Source: Betaproteobacteria bacterium RIFCSPLOWO2_02_FULL_68_150
Lineage (GTDB): Bacteria > Pseudomonadota > Gammaproteobacteria > Burkholderiales > SG8-39
Assembly: GCA_001771975.1 (NCBI GenBank)
Contig: MERE01000082.1
Coordinates: 1 to 6,085 of the forward strand
Length of the DNA stretch: 6,085 nucleotides
Direction of reading: 5' to 3'
The translations under genes were made by a program, and so were the position numbers. This document shows positions 1 through 6,085 of this stretch, piece by piece (within the stretch, counting starts at the first letter, position 1; each line of letters opens with the position of its first letter). The notes beneath the pieces were generated by a model that was not told the DNA's origin, did no database searches, and was given only the letters and a program-made list of their open reading frames with translations.

Positions 1-178
1 GGTCCATCACCGCATGCAGGTGCCTGCGGGCCGGCACCATGTCGTCGCGCGGCTGCGCGACCGGGCCGGGGAGGGTTTCGACTACACGCGCGAGGCGACG
101 CTCGAGATCCCGCCGGGTTCGAGCCTGGTGATCGACTTCAGCGTGGCTCAAGGTGGATTCGTCTTCAAGGGCTCATAG
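1..178 (+). CDS. C-terminal end of an upstream operon gene carrying a periplasmic-type beta domain (partial)
   Basis: Frame 2 is open from the left edge to TAG at 176-178 and gives 58 residues; the start lies outside the window. The sequence reads as a soluble, charged, beta-rich domain. It aligns without difficulty to the last ~57 residues of the next gene: both share PAGRH, then a hydrophobic strand ending in (V/T)IDF, then QGG followed by an aromatic or aliphatic end (FVF versus ILF). I infer that this gene ends in the same extracytoplasmic domain as the downstream cytochrome b fusion. It could be a stand-alone periplasmic protein or a second copy of the whole fusion; the window cannot decide. 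Its end overlaps the apparent start of the next gene by 26 nt, which indicates one operon. No function can be assigned. Confidence 0.75.
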   Translation, partial: VHHRMQVPAGRHHVVARLRDRAGEGFDYTREATLEIPPGSSLVIDFSVAQGGFVFKGS

Positions 179-2048
179 GGAACGGGAGACGCGTCTCCCG
201 TACCCCAGCTCCGCCCCCTGGCACCATCTCGGGGCGCTCGGCTATTTCCTGTTCTGGGTGATCGCCGCGACCGGCATCTACCTGTTCGCGTTCTTCGACA
301 CCAGCGTGACCGGGGCACACGCATCGCTCGAGCGCCTGACGCGCGAGCAATGGTGGTTCGGCGGCGTCATGCGGAGCCTCCACCGCTACGCCTCGGACGC
401 GTTCGCGGCAGTCGCGCTGCTGCACTTGCTGCGCGAACTGCTCGCGGGACACTTCAGGGGCTTTCGCTGGTTTTCGTGGGCGACCGGCGTCGCGCTGCTG
501 TGGTTCATCTACGCATCGGGGATCGTGGGCTACTGGCTGGTGTGGGACCGCGTCGGCCAGTTCTCGGCCACCGCGACCGCGGAGTGGTTCGACGCCTTCG
601 GCCTGGGCACCGGGCCGGTGGTGCGCAACTTTCTCAGCGCAGCGGACGTTTCCGATCGCCTGTTCTCGCTGTTCGTCTTCCTGCACATCGGTGTGCCGCT
701 CGCGCTGCTGGCGGCGATGTGGATCCATATCCAGCGCATCGCGCACACCGACACCAATCCGCCGCAGCGGCTGGGGTGGGCGGTCTTCGGGACGCTCGTC
801 GCAATGTCGATCGCGCGCCCGGCGCTGTCCGACGCGCCCGCCGCGTACGGCACGCTGCCGCAATCCCTGCCGTTCGACTGGTTCTACCTGTTCGCGCACC
901 CGCTCATGTACGCGAGCTCGCCGTTGGCACTGTGGTGGATCGCCGGCGCCGCGACCCTCGCGCTGCTTGCGCTGCCGCTCCTCGCGCGCCGCAAGCGCAG
1001 CGCGGCCGTGGTCGACCTGGCGCGCTGTACCGGTTGCGGGCACTGCGCGCGCGACTGCCCGTATCTCGCGATCAGCCTGGTGCCGCGCTCGGACGGCCGT
1101 GCGTTCCTCAAGCAGGCCGTGGTGCGCGCGGAGCAGTGCGCCGCGTGCGGCATCTGCGCCGGGTCGTGCCCCACGGCGGCTCCGATAGCGCGCGGCGAAG
1201 TCCTGCCGGGAATCGATCTGCCCGGCGACCCGCTTCAGGCCATCAAGGCCAGGATCGACCGCGCTGCGAGCCGCAGCGTCGTGTTTCGCTGCCGCCACGA
1301 GCGCTGGCCGATGCCGCAGGATGACGCCTGCGTCATCACGCTCGAATGCACCGGGCAGCTGCCGCCTTCTTTCGTCGACCATGCGCTGCGGCGCGGCGCG
1401 GCCGGTGTTACGGTGAGCGGCTGCCGGCCGGGCGCCTGCGAGTACCGCCTCGGCGGGGCGTGGACCGAAGCGCGCATCGCCGGGACGCGCGAGCCGCACC
1501 TCAATACCCGGGTGCCGCGCGAGCGCGTGCGACTGCACTGGTGGCCGGCGCGCAACAACTCGACCGGATTGCAGGCCGCGGCGTTGGTGCTGGCCGCCGC
1601 GCTCCTCACGTGGCTCTCGTTCGATCCACCCTACCGCCCGCTCGGCGCAGGGGAGGCGCTGGTGCGCGTGATCGTGGTGCACGCCGGCGAGCGCCTGCAG
1701 CCTTGCCGAAAACTGTCCGCCGAAGAACTCGCCTTGCGTGCACCGAACATGCGCGCGCCCGAAGTGTGCGAGCGTGGCCGCCATCCATTGCCGCTGCAAG
1801 TCGAATTCGGCGGCCGGCTGCTGGTGGATGAGCTGCTCGAGCCGGCGGGCGTGGCGCGCGACGGCGTCGCGCAACTGTACCGGCGCTTTGTCGTTCCCGC
1901 TGGGCGGCACGCGCTGCGCGTGCGCGTGAGCGAGGCGCCGCGCCCTGGCGCACGCGCCTGGGAGCGCGCGGAGGCGCTCGAGCTTGCGCCCGGCAGGGTG
2001 CTCACGATCGACTTCCGCCCGGAGCAGGGTGGTATCTTGTTCCTGTGA
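153..2048 (+). CDS. Cytochrome b / 2x[4Fe-4S] ferredoxin / MvhD-like (hydrogenase iron-sulfur subunit) fusion membrane protein
   Basis: This 631-residue membrane redox protein probably carries electrons between quinone, Fe-S clusters and the neighbouring heme-copper enzyme. Residues ~27-276 form a cytochrome b6-like module with six helices. Bis-His heme ligands are H77/H91 on helix B and H178/H192 on helix D, both 14 apart. A PFDWFY segment (240-245) lies where PEWY sits in the Qo site. Two CxxCxxCxxxC motifs follow (C292/295/298/302 and C329/332/335/339). Residues ~375-445 resemble MvhD/FlpD, with C380, C393, C399, C424 and C429. A seventh helix (~472-488) leads to a periplasmic domain (~495-631) with C518 and C539, possibly a disulfide. 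An ARRKR stretch after helix six supports cytosolic Fe-S domains. The GTG at 153 is the only common start before 258; it lacks a clear Shine-Dalgarno and lies inside the upstream gene, so the start is uncertain. Family assignment is strong; physiological role is inference. Confidence 0.92.
   Translation: MDSSSRAHRERETRLPYPSSAPWHHLGALGYFLFWVIAATGIYLFAFFDTSVTGAHASLERLTREQWWFGGVMRSLHRYASDAFAAVALLHLLRELLAGHFRGFRWFSWATGVALLWFIYASGIVGYWLVWDRVGQFSATATAEWFDAFGLGTGPVVRNFLSAADVSDRLFSLFVFLHIGVPLALLAAMWIHIQRIAHTDTNPPQRLGWAVFGTLVAMSIARPALSDAPAAYGTLPQSLPFDWFYLFAHPLMYASSPLALWWIAGAATLALLALPLLARRKRSAAVVDLARCTGCGHCARDCPYLAISLVPRSDGRAFLKQAVVRAEQCAACGICAGSCPTAAPIARGEVLPGIDLPGDPLQAIKARIDRAASRSVVFRCRHERWPMPQDDACVITLECTGQLPPSFVDHALRRGAAGVTVSGCRPGACEYRLGGAWTEARIAGTREPHLNTRVPRERVRLHWWPARNNSTGLQAAALVLAAALLTWLSFDPPYRPLGAGEALVRVIVVHAGERLQPCRKLSAEELALRAPNMRAPEVCERGRHPLPLQVEFGGRLLVDELLEPAGVARDGVAQLYRRFVVPAGRHALRVRVSEAPRPGARAWERAEALELAPGRVLTIDFRPEQGGILFL
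178..205. repeat. 28-bp near-perfect palindrome at the gene junction
   Basis: The two 14-nt arms pair at 13 of 14 positions; the only mismatch is A181 against A202. The inner 20 bp (182-201), centred on 191/192, are a perfect palindrome with core GGGAGACGCGTCTCCC. As RNA this would fold into a very stable GC-rich hairpin. It begins at the last base of the upstream TAG stop and falls in codons 9-18 of the cytochrome b fusion. There is no U-tract, so it is not a classical terminator. It may be an mRNA processing or stability element, an operator, or a copy of a dispersed palindromic repeat. Confidence 0.85.
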
Positions 2049-3427
2049 GCCCGCATTTCACCCTCGAAATTCCTGCCGGCGCGCGGCAGCGGCTCGCGTG
2101 CGGCTGGCTGCTGCTCGCGCTCGTCGCGCTCGCGCTGTCCGGGGTGTTCTCGGTGCTGCTGGTGCTCTCGCGCGCCCCGCTGACCAAGGACTGGTTTGCG
2201 CTGGTGGATTTTTTCCAGGTCGCGCTGGTGGTGCACGTCGATTTGTCGGTGCTGGTGTGGTTCGTTGCCTTCGGCGGCGTGTTCTGGAGCCTGAACAGCA
2301 CGCCGCGCCTGCTCGGGATGGGCTGGGGCGCGCTCGGCACCGCGGTGGCGGGCACTGCGCTGATGACGGTGGCGCCGTTTGCCGGCAATGGGCACCCGAT
2401 CATGGCGAACTACATTCCGGTGCTCGACGAACCGGTGTTCCTCACCGGGCTCGCGGTGTTCGCCGCCGGCGTGCTGCTGCTCGTACTGCGCGGCATGGCG
2501 AGCGTGCCGCGCGTCGGCGTGCGCCTCGAACCCGGCGCTGCGCTGCGCTTCGGGCTCAACACCTCGCTCGTCTCCGCGGCGGTGGCGTTGATCGCCTTCG
2601 GCTGGTCGTATCTTGCGGCGCCCGCGGTTGCCGGGCCCAAGGCGTATTACGAGCTGCTGTTCTGGGGCGGCGGCCACGTGCTGCAGTTCACCTGGACGCT
2701 GCTCATGTTCGTGGCGTGGCTCTGGCTCGCCGGCGCGGCGCGCGTGCCCGCGCCGCTCACGCCGCGCACCGTGCTGCTGCTGTTCGGCATCGGCCTCGCG
2801 TCGGTGTTCCTCACGCCGGTGATCTATCTCGCCTACGACGTGGGCACCGTCGAACACCACCGCTGGCATACCTGGCTGATGCGCTTCGGCGGCGGCCTGG
2901 CGATCGTGCCGTTCATGCTCGCGCTGGCCATTGGCCTCGCGCGCGCCGCGCCGGCCGCAGGCAGCGAGCGGCCGCTGCGCGCGGCGATCCTCGCCTCGCT
3001 CGTGCTGTTCGGCGCAGGCGGCGCGATCGGCGCCATGATCCACGGCTCGAACGTGCGCATCCCGGCGCACTATCACGGCAGCATCGTCGGCGTGACGCTC
3101 GCCTTCATGGGTCTCGCGTACTACCTGCTGCCGCGCTTCGGCTATGGCGAGGTGGCCGAGCGCTGGGCGCGGCCGCAGCTCTGGCTCTACGCCGGCGGCC
3201 AGCTGCTGCACGTGATCGGGCTGGTGTGGTCGGGCGGCTACGGCGTGCAGCGCAAGGTGGCGGGCGCGGCGCAGGCGCTGCGCAGCTGGGAGGAAACGGC
3301 GGCGATGGGTGTGATGGGCATCGGCGGCCTGCTCGCGATCGCGGGCGGGATGCTCTTTCTGGTGCTTGCGTTCCACGCCATGCTGCGCAACACGCCGCAG
3401 GCAGCGATCGCGGCACACGCACGCTGA
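2045..3427 (+). CDS. Heme-copper oxidoreductase subunit I (annotated-style 'cbb3-type cytochrome c oxidase subunit I'; divergent, possibly NO reductase-like)
   Basis: This is a 460-residue integral membrane catalytic subunit with about 12 helices (roughly 17-41, 55-82, 91-111, 131-149, 168-190, 203-229, 241-265, 275-299, 312-331, 342-363, 377-397, 422-446). Candidate ligands are H64 and H344 (low-spin heme), H342 (high-spin heme) in the motif PAHYHG, and H211, H271 and H272 for CuB or FeB in GGGHVLQF and TVEHHRWHTW. Helix VI has F215 where A-type oxidases have the cross-linked Tyr and cNOR has Glu. The position six residues before the His pair, Tyr in cbb3, is D265, next to Y264. The enzyme is therefore neither a textbook oxidase nor a cNOR. 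It starts with GTG, overlapping the upstream TGA as GTGA, with AGGGTGG about 12 nt upstream; this suggests translational coupling. No CuA or cytochrome c subunit is visible and would have to lie upstream. The reaction (O2 or NO reduction) is unresolved. Confidence 0.88.
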   Translation: MSPHFTLEIPAGARQRLACGWLLLALVALALSGVFSVLLVLSRAPLTKDWFALVDFFQVALVVHVDLSVLVWFVAFGGVFWSLNSTPRLLGMGWGALGTAVAGTALMTVAPFAGNGHPIMANYIPVLDEPVFLTGLAVFAAGVLLLVLRGMASVPRVGVRLEPGAALRFGLNTSLVSAAVALIAFGWSYLAAPAVAGPKAYYELLFWGGGHVLQFTWTLLMFVAWLWLAGAARVPAPLTPRTVLLLFGIGLASVFLTPVIYLAYDVGTVEHHRWHTWLMRFGGGLAIVPFMLALAIGLARAAPAAGSERPLRAAILASLVLFGAGGAIGAMIHGSNVRIPAHYHGSIVGVTLAFMGLAYYLLPRFGYGEVAERWARPQLWLYAGGQLLHVIGLVWSGGYGVQRKVAGAAQALRSWEETAAMGVMGIGGLLAIAGGMLFLVLAFHAMLRNTPQAAIAAHAR

Positions 3428-3431
3428 GGAG
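3427..3431 (+). promoter_or_regulatory. Ribosome binding site of the 62-residue membrane protein
   Basis: AGGAG begins on the last base of the preceding TGA stop and sits 8 nt before ATG 3440. It supports translation of the small gene, which could otherwise be dismissed as chance. Confidence 0.75.
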
Positions 3432-3439
3432 CCCGGGCG

Positions 3440-3628
3440 ATGGAAATCGTATGGTTCACGCTGGTCGCGGGCGGGCTGTATTTCTTCTCCGACTGGCTGC
3501 TCGATTTCATCGAGCGCGCGCGCGGCAGGCGTTTCGGGGAGAATCGGCCGTTCGTGTTCTTCGCCATCATCCTGCCGCTCGCGCTGGCGAGCTTCTGGCT
3601 GCTGGGGCGGTTGTCCGGCGCGTCATAG
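3440..3628 (+). CDS. Small two-helix membrane protein, candidate accessory subunit of the heme-copper enzyme
   Basis: I do not recognise a named family. The 62 residues form two hydrophobic helices (3-24 and 38-55) joined by a basic loop with R26, R28, R30 and R31. By the positive-inside rule the loop is cytosolic and both termini are periplasmic. Helix one carries acidic D18 and D22 near its cytosolic end and several aromatics. The gene follows the heme-copper subunit by 12 nt, with a good Shine-Dalgarno and an ATG start, and is the last gene before the convergent lipoprotein. Size and position resemble the small, poorly conserved accessory subunits of heme-copper enzymes (for example CcoQ- or subunit IV-like). 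That role is inference from context, not homology. That it is a real gene is well supported by the ribosome binding site and membrane-protein composition. Confidence 0.8.
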   Translation: MEIVWFTLVAGGLYFFSDWLLDFIERARGRRFGENRPFVFFAIILPLALASFWLLGRLSGAS

Positions 3629-3700
3629 CACGGCGGGCCGACGCAGCATCTCCTCCGGCCACGGGGGATGGTCCCGCGCCGCGCCGACGTCAGGGCGGGG

Positions 3701-3967
3701 TCAGAAAGTCGAGCACTGAAAGAAACCGCGGTGACCGAGGCAGGTCGTGGTGCTTCGCCGGTAGCGCTCGTAGCTGTCTTTCGCGCTCAAGCCGAGCACG
3801 CAGTCGCGCCAGCCATCGGTCGCGCCCTTGTATCCCAGCCGCTCGCAGGCGGGACCGTAGACCTGGATCATTTCATCGACTTCACGCTCCATCTGCGCGG
3901 CCCGTTCGGCGGGCGTCGCGCAGCCGGCAAGCAGGGCCACGAGCGCGAAACAGGCGAGTCTGCGCAT
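3701..3967 (-). CDS. Small cysteine-rich lipoprotein, function unknown
   Basis: The product has 88 residues. The N-terminus MRRLACFALVALLAGC is a lipoprotein signal peptide: two arginines, a hydrophobic core and the lipobox LAGC with C16 as the lipidated residue. The residue after it is Ala, so outer-membrane sorting is expected. The mature part starts with a charged, probably helical stretch (~20-36) and then holds four cysteines, C41, C56, C76 and C85, in a compact region (CERLGY, WRDC, TTTC, GFFQC); two disulfides are plausible. The open frame extends further upstream to 4300, but that part is low-complexity Arg/Ala and antisense-like. The start at 3967 is fixed by AAGGAG 7 nt upstream and by the signal peptide. 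I associate this Cys pattern with hypothetical proteins in betaproteobacteria but know no function. It converges on the respiratory operon and has no obvious tie to it. Confidence 0.85.
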   Translation of the reverse strand: MRRLACFALVALLAGCATPAERAAQMEREVDEMIQVYGPACERLGYKGATDGWRDCVLGLSAKDSYERYRRSTTTCLGHRGFFQCSTF

Positions 3968-3974
3968 GGAGCAT

Positions 3975-3980
3975 CTCCTT
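3975..3980 (-). promoter_or_regulatory. Ribosome binding site of the lipoprotein gene
   Basis: Read on the minus strand this is AAGGAG, 7 nt before the ATG at 3967-3965. It decides the start in favour of the 88-residue lipoprotein over the longer upstream open frame. Confidence 0.8.
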
Positions 3981-4086
3981 GACACCGGATTAGAGCACGC
4001 CGCCTGGCGCCGCATCACGCTCGAATCGTAACGAATTGTTCGCCTCGCGATGCGCTCGTTCACTTGATGCGCAAGCGCGCCCGAGG

Positions 4087-4611
4087 TCAATCGCGCCGCT
4101 GCAACTCGCGTTGCAGCGCGGCGAACTCGCGCCGCGTGCGCGCGCGCAGCAGCCGCGCGTGCTCGGAATCGCGGCAGATCTCGGCCAACTGCAGCGCCGC
4201 GCGCTCGTTGCCGCACAACGCCTCGACGACGAGGTCGGCCCCGGCCGCTGCAGACAGCGTCTCCTCGCTCAGCGCGCCGTGCGCGATGCTGAACGACCAT
4301 TGCAGCGGCACGCGCCGTGCGATCGATTCGATGCTGCGGCGCGCCTCCTCGGCGAGGGCCCGCAGCGAGCGCTCCATGGCGCCGGCATTCATCGCACGGC
4401 CGGTCGCCGATGCGATGCCGATCTCGCGCGCGAACGGCAGCCCGGCCAGGTTGAGCAGGTCCGCGTCTTCGACGAAGACCGCCACCAGCTCCGCATCCAG
4501 CTCCGCAGCGCGCGCCGCCGCCGCCTCGAGCGCCGCCCGGCCGGGCGCCGAAGCGTCGAGCAGGACGACAATGCGCCGCGGCGCCTTCACTTTTCCGGCC
4601 GGCCGCGCCAT
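4087..4611 (-). CDS. UspA-like (universal stress protein family) protein
   Basis: This 174-residue soluble protein begins with a basic tail and then RRIVVLLDAS (12-21), the first beta strand and loop of the UspA fold. An Ala-rich helix (24-38) and a second strand follow, with ELVAVFVEDADLL (41-53), a hallmark UspA segment. A later strand is ADLVVEAL (125-132). The usual C-terminal nucleotide motif, GxxGx9G(S/T), is missing; instead the protein ends in a charged helix rich in Arg and Glu (~145-174). It may therefore not bind ATP in the usual way. The ATG at 4611 is preceded by only a weak GAAGAAG Shine-Dalgarno and lies 25 nt inside the end of the Lon-related gene, suggesting translational coupling. 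The pairing points to a stress or proteostasis role; direct interaction with the protease is speculation. Family call is moderate to good. Confidence 0.8.
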   Translation of the reverse strand: MARPAGKVKAPRRIVVLLDASAPGRAALEAAAARAAELDAELVAVFVEDADLLNLAGLPFAREIGIASATGRAMNAGAMERSLRALAEEARRSIESIARRVPLQWSFSIAHGALSEETLSAAAGADLVVEALCGNERAALQLAEICRDSEHARLLRARTRREFAALQRELQRRD

Positions 4612-6085
4612 GACTTCTTCTTCTCGGCCGCAGCGGTGCTGCGTGCGCGGCGCGCGAAATCGAGCAGCCGCTCCTCGACGCGCTGGTTGACCCGCTCCGC
4701 CGGGAGCCCGGTCAGGATCTCGATGCCCTGATCGATCGTCTCGACCGCGTAGAGGTGGAACTTGCCCGTCTTCACGGCGTCGATGACGCGGTCCTGCAGC
4801 ATCAGGTGTTTCACATTGGAGGCCGGAATCACCACGCCCTGGCTGCCCTCCAGGCCGCGCGCGCTGCACAGATCGAAGAAGCCCTCGATCTTTTCGTTGA
4901 CGCCGCCGATCGCCTGCACGTCGCCGTGCTGGTTGACCGAACCCGTGACCGCGAGCGACTGCGCGAGCGGCGCCTCGGCGAGCGCAGAGAGCAGCGCGTA
5001 CAGCTCGGCCGAGGACGCGCTGTCGCCTTCCACGCCGGAATAGCTCTGCTCGAATACCAGGCTCGCGGCGAGCGACAGGGGATGGCGCACGGCGTAGCGG
5101 CCCGCGAGGAATCCGGACAGGATGAGCACGCCCTTGGAGTGGATCGGGCCGCCCATCTCGGTCTCGCGCTCGATGTCGAGCACCTTGCCGCCGCCCAGCC
5201 GCACGCGCGCCGTAATGCGGTTCGGCATGCCGAAGGCGAAACCGCCGAGCTGCATCACCGCGAGGCCGTTGACCTGGCCGACGCGCTCGCCGGCGCTCGA
5301 CACGAGCAGCGTGCCGCGCAGCATCTCCTGCAGCATCCGGTCCCGCACCCGGTCGAGCCGGTCCTCGCGCGCCTGCAGCGCGCGCGTCACGTGCGCAGTG
5401 GTGACGACCGCGCGTCCCGCATCGGCGGCCCAGAAGTCGGTTTCGCGCAGCAGGTCGACGAGGCCGCGCAGGTGCAGCGAGAGGCGCTCGGCATCCCCCG
5501 CCTCGCGTGCCTGGTGTTCGATCACGCGCTCGACCGCGGCGCGCTCCAGCGGCCGGAACTTCTCGCGCCGCGCCAGCGTCGCGATGACGCGCGCGTGCGC
5601 CAGCTCCGTGCTCTGGCCGCGCTCGGTGTCCTCCTCGAAGTCGCTCGGCACCTTGAACAGCTCGCGGAACTCCGGGTCGTAGGCGTGCATCAGGTAATAG
5701 AGGTAGCGCTCGCCCACCAGCACCACCTTGACGTCGAGCGGGATCGGCTCCGGCTCGAGCGACACCGTGCTGATCAGGCTGTAGGCCTGTGCCGGCGACT
5801 CGGCGCGGATCTCGCGCGACCGGAGCGCGCGCTTGAGCATGTCCCAGGAGAAGGGCTGCATCAGGAGCTTCAGCGCGTCGAGCACCAGGTAGCCGCCGTT
5901 GGCGCGGTGCAGCGCGCCCGCCTTGATCAGCGTGAAGTCGGTGAGCAGCGTGCCCATCTGGGCGATGTGCTCGACGCGGCCGATCAGGTTGCCGTAGTTG
6001 GGGTTGTCCTCGTACACCACCGGCGCGCCCTGCGACTTCGAATGCTCCACCAGCACGTTCACCTGGTAGCGCCGCAGCGGCGACT
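4587..6085 (-). CDS. Lon-related ATP-dependent protease, C-terminal part (partial; start beyond the right edge)
   Basis: The frame is open through the right edge, so GTG 6062 is only the first in-window start codon; codons before it (PLRRYQV) continue the family's conserved sequence. Numbered from that GTG, ~491 residues are visible. They include YEDNPNYGNLIGRVEH (17-32) and a Walker B-like ANGGYLVLDAL (54-64), both typical of the bacterial Lon-related (LonB-like, YcbZ-type) AAA+ family. A helical lid follows (~155-250), then the S16 peptidase domain (~255-455). The catalytic dyad is S348 in GDSAS and K391 in GVNEKIEG. Their separation of 43 residues equals that of S679/K722 in E. coli Lon. 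The Walker A region lies outside the window. The protein should be an active, ATP-dependent Ser-Lys protease of the cytosol. A basic tail (~472-491) ends in TGA at 4589-4587, overlapping the UspA-like gene. Confidence 0.93.
   Translation of the reverse strand, partial: SPLRRYQVNVLVEHSKSQGAPVVYEDNPNYGNLIGRVEHIAQMGTLLTDFTLIKAGALHRANGGYLVLDALKLLMQPFSWDMLKRALRSREIRAESPAQAYSLISTVSLEPEPIPLDVKVVLVGERYLYYLMHAYDPEFRELFKVPSDFEEDTERGQSTELAHARVIATLARREKFRPLERAAVERVIEHQAREAGDAERLSLHLRGLVDLLRETDFWAADAGRAVVTTAHVTRALQAREDRLDRVRDRMLQEMLRGTLLVSSAGERVGQVNGLAVMQLGGFAFGMPNRITARVRLGGGKVLDIERETEMGGPIHSKGVLILSGFLAGRYAVRHPLSLAASLVFEQSYSGVEGDSASSAELYALLSALAEAPLAQSLAVTGSVNQHGDVQAIGGVNEKIEGFFDLCSARGLEGSQGVVIPASNVKHLMLQDRVIDAVKTGKFHLYAVETIDQGIEILTGLPAERVNQRVEERLLDFARRARSTAAAEKKKSWRGRPEK

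Noticed and set aside
165..1910. 581-residue open frame on the minus strand opposite the cytochrome b fusion
   Set aside because: Its composition is Arg/Ala/His/Gln low-complexity with no domain, as expected of an antisense frame in GC-rich DNA; the plus strand holds a clear multidomain protein.
1631..3418. 595-residue open frame on the minus strand opposite the heme-copper gene
   Set aside because: It is rich in His, Arg, Gln and Glu with no recognisable domain; it is a shadow of the 12-helix membrane protein.
3673..3699. Possible terminator hairpin between the convergent genes (CCCGC pairing with GCGGG, plus two inner pairs across a bulge)
   Set aside because: The stem is short and bulged, the loop is 12 nt, and no T-tract follows on either strand; in GC-rich sequence this is expected by chance.
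3968..4086. Possible promoter for the lipoprotein (TACGAT-like -10 on the minus strand)
   Set aside because: No -35 box at suitable spacing; four of six matches alone is not evidence.
3968..4300. N-terminal extension of the lipoprotein frame to 199 residues
   Set aside because: It overlaps the UspA-like gene in another frame, is Arg/Ala low-complexity, and would bury a good signal peptide that has its own AAGGAG site.
4036..4731. Plus-strand open frames of 231 and 208 residues opposite the UspA-like and protease genes
   Set aside because: Both have biased composition and no motifs, and they lie opposite recognisable families.

Overview
The window is GC-rich, densely packed proteobacterial DNA with no RNA genes, CRISPR arrays or insertion sequences that I can see. 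The gene families and style (a redox gene cluster, a Lon-related protease followed by a UspA-like gene, a short Cys-rich lipoprotein) suggest a betaproteobacterium of the Burkholderiales, Rhodocyclales or Nitrosomonadales type. This placement is from pattern recognition, not a database comparison.

Plus strand, 1-3628, is a respiratory operon. It begins with the last 58 codons of an upstream gene (1-178). Next comes a 631-residue multidomain membrane protein (153-2048): diheme cytochrome b, two [4Fe-4S] clusters, an MvhD/FlpD-like 'hydrogenase iron-sulfur subunit' domain, one further membrane helix, and a periplasmic C-terminal domain. A heme-copper oxidoreductase subunit I (2045-3427, 12 predicted helices) overlaps it by 4 nt, and a 62-residue two-helix membrane protein (3440-3628) follows after 12 nt. 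The overlaps suggest co-translation. My inference is that the cytochrome b/Fe-S fusion links the quinone pool and a cytosolic or periplasmic donor to the heme-copper enzyme. The heme-copper subunit keeps the six metal-ligand histidines but lacks both the usual active-site tyrosine of O2 reductases and the glutamates of cNOR, so its substrate (O2, NO or another) is open. The upstream fragment has the same C-terminal domain as the cytochrome b fusion, so the cluster contains two paralogous periplasmic domains. A 28-bp near-perfect palindrome sits exactly at the junction of these two genes.

Minus strand, 3701-6085, converges on that operon. A small lipoprotein (3701-3967) has its own strong ribosome binding site. 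Behind it is a two-gene unit read leftward: the C-terminal part of a Lon-related ATP-dependent protease (4587 to beyond the right edge), overlapping by 25 nt a 174-residue UspA-like protein (4087-4611). These look like protein quality-control and stress genes unrelated to the respiratory cluster.

No gene-free stretch exceeds 300 bases. The two noncoding gaps (3629-3700 and 3968-4086) contain no convincing terminator or promoter.
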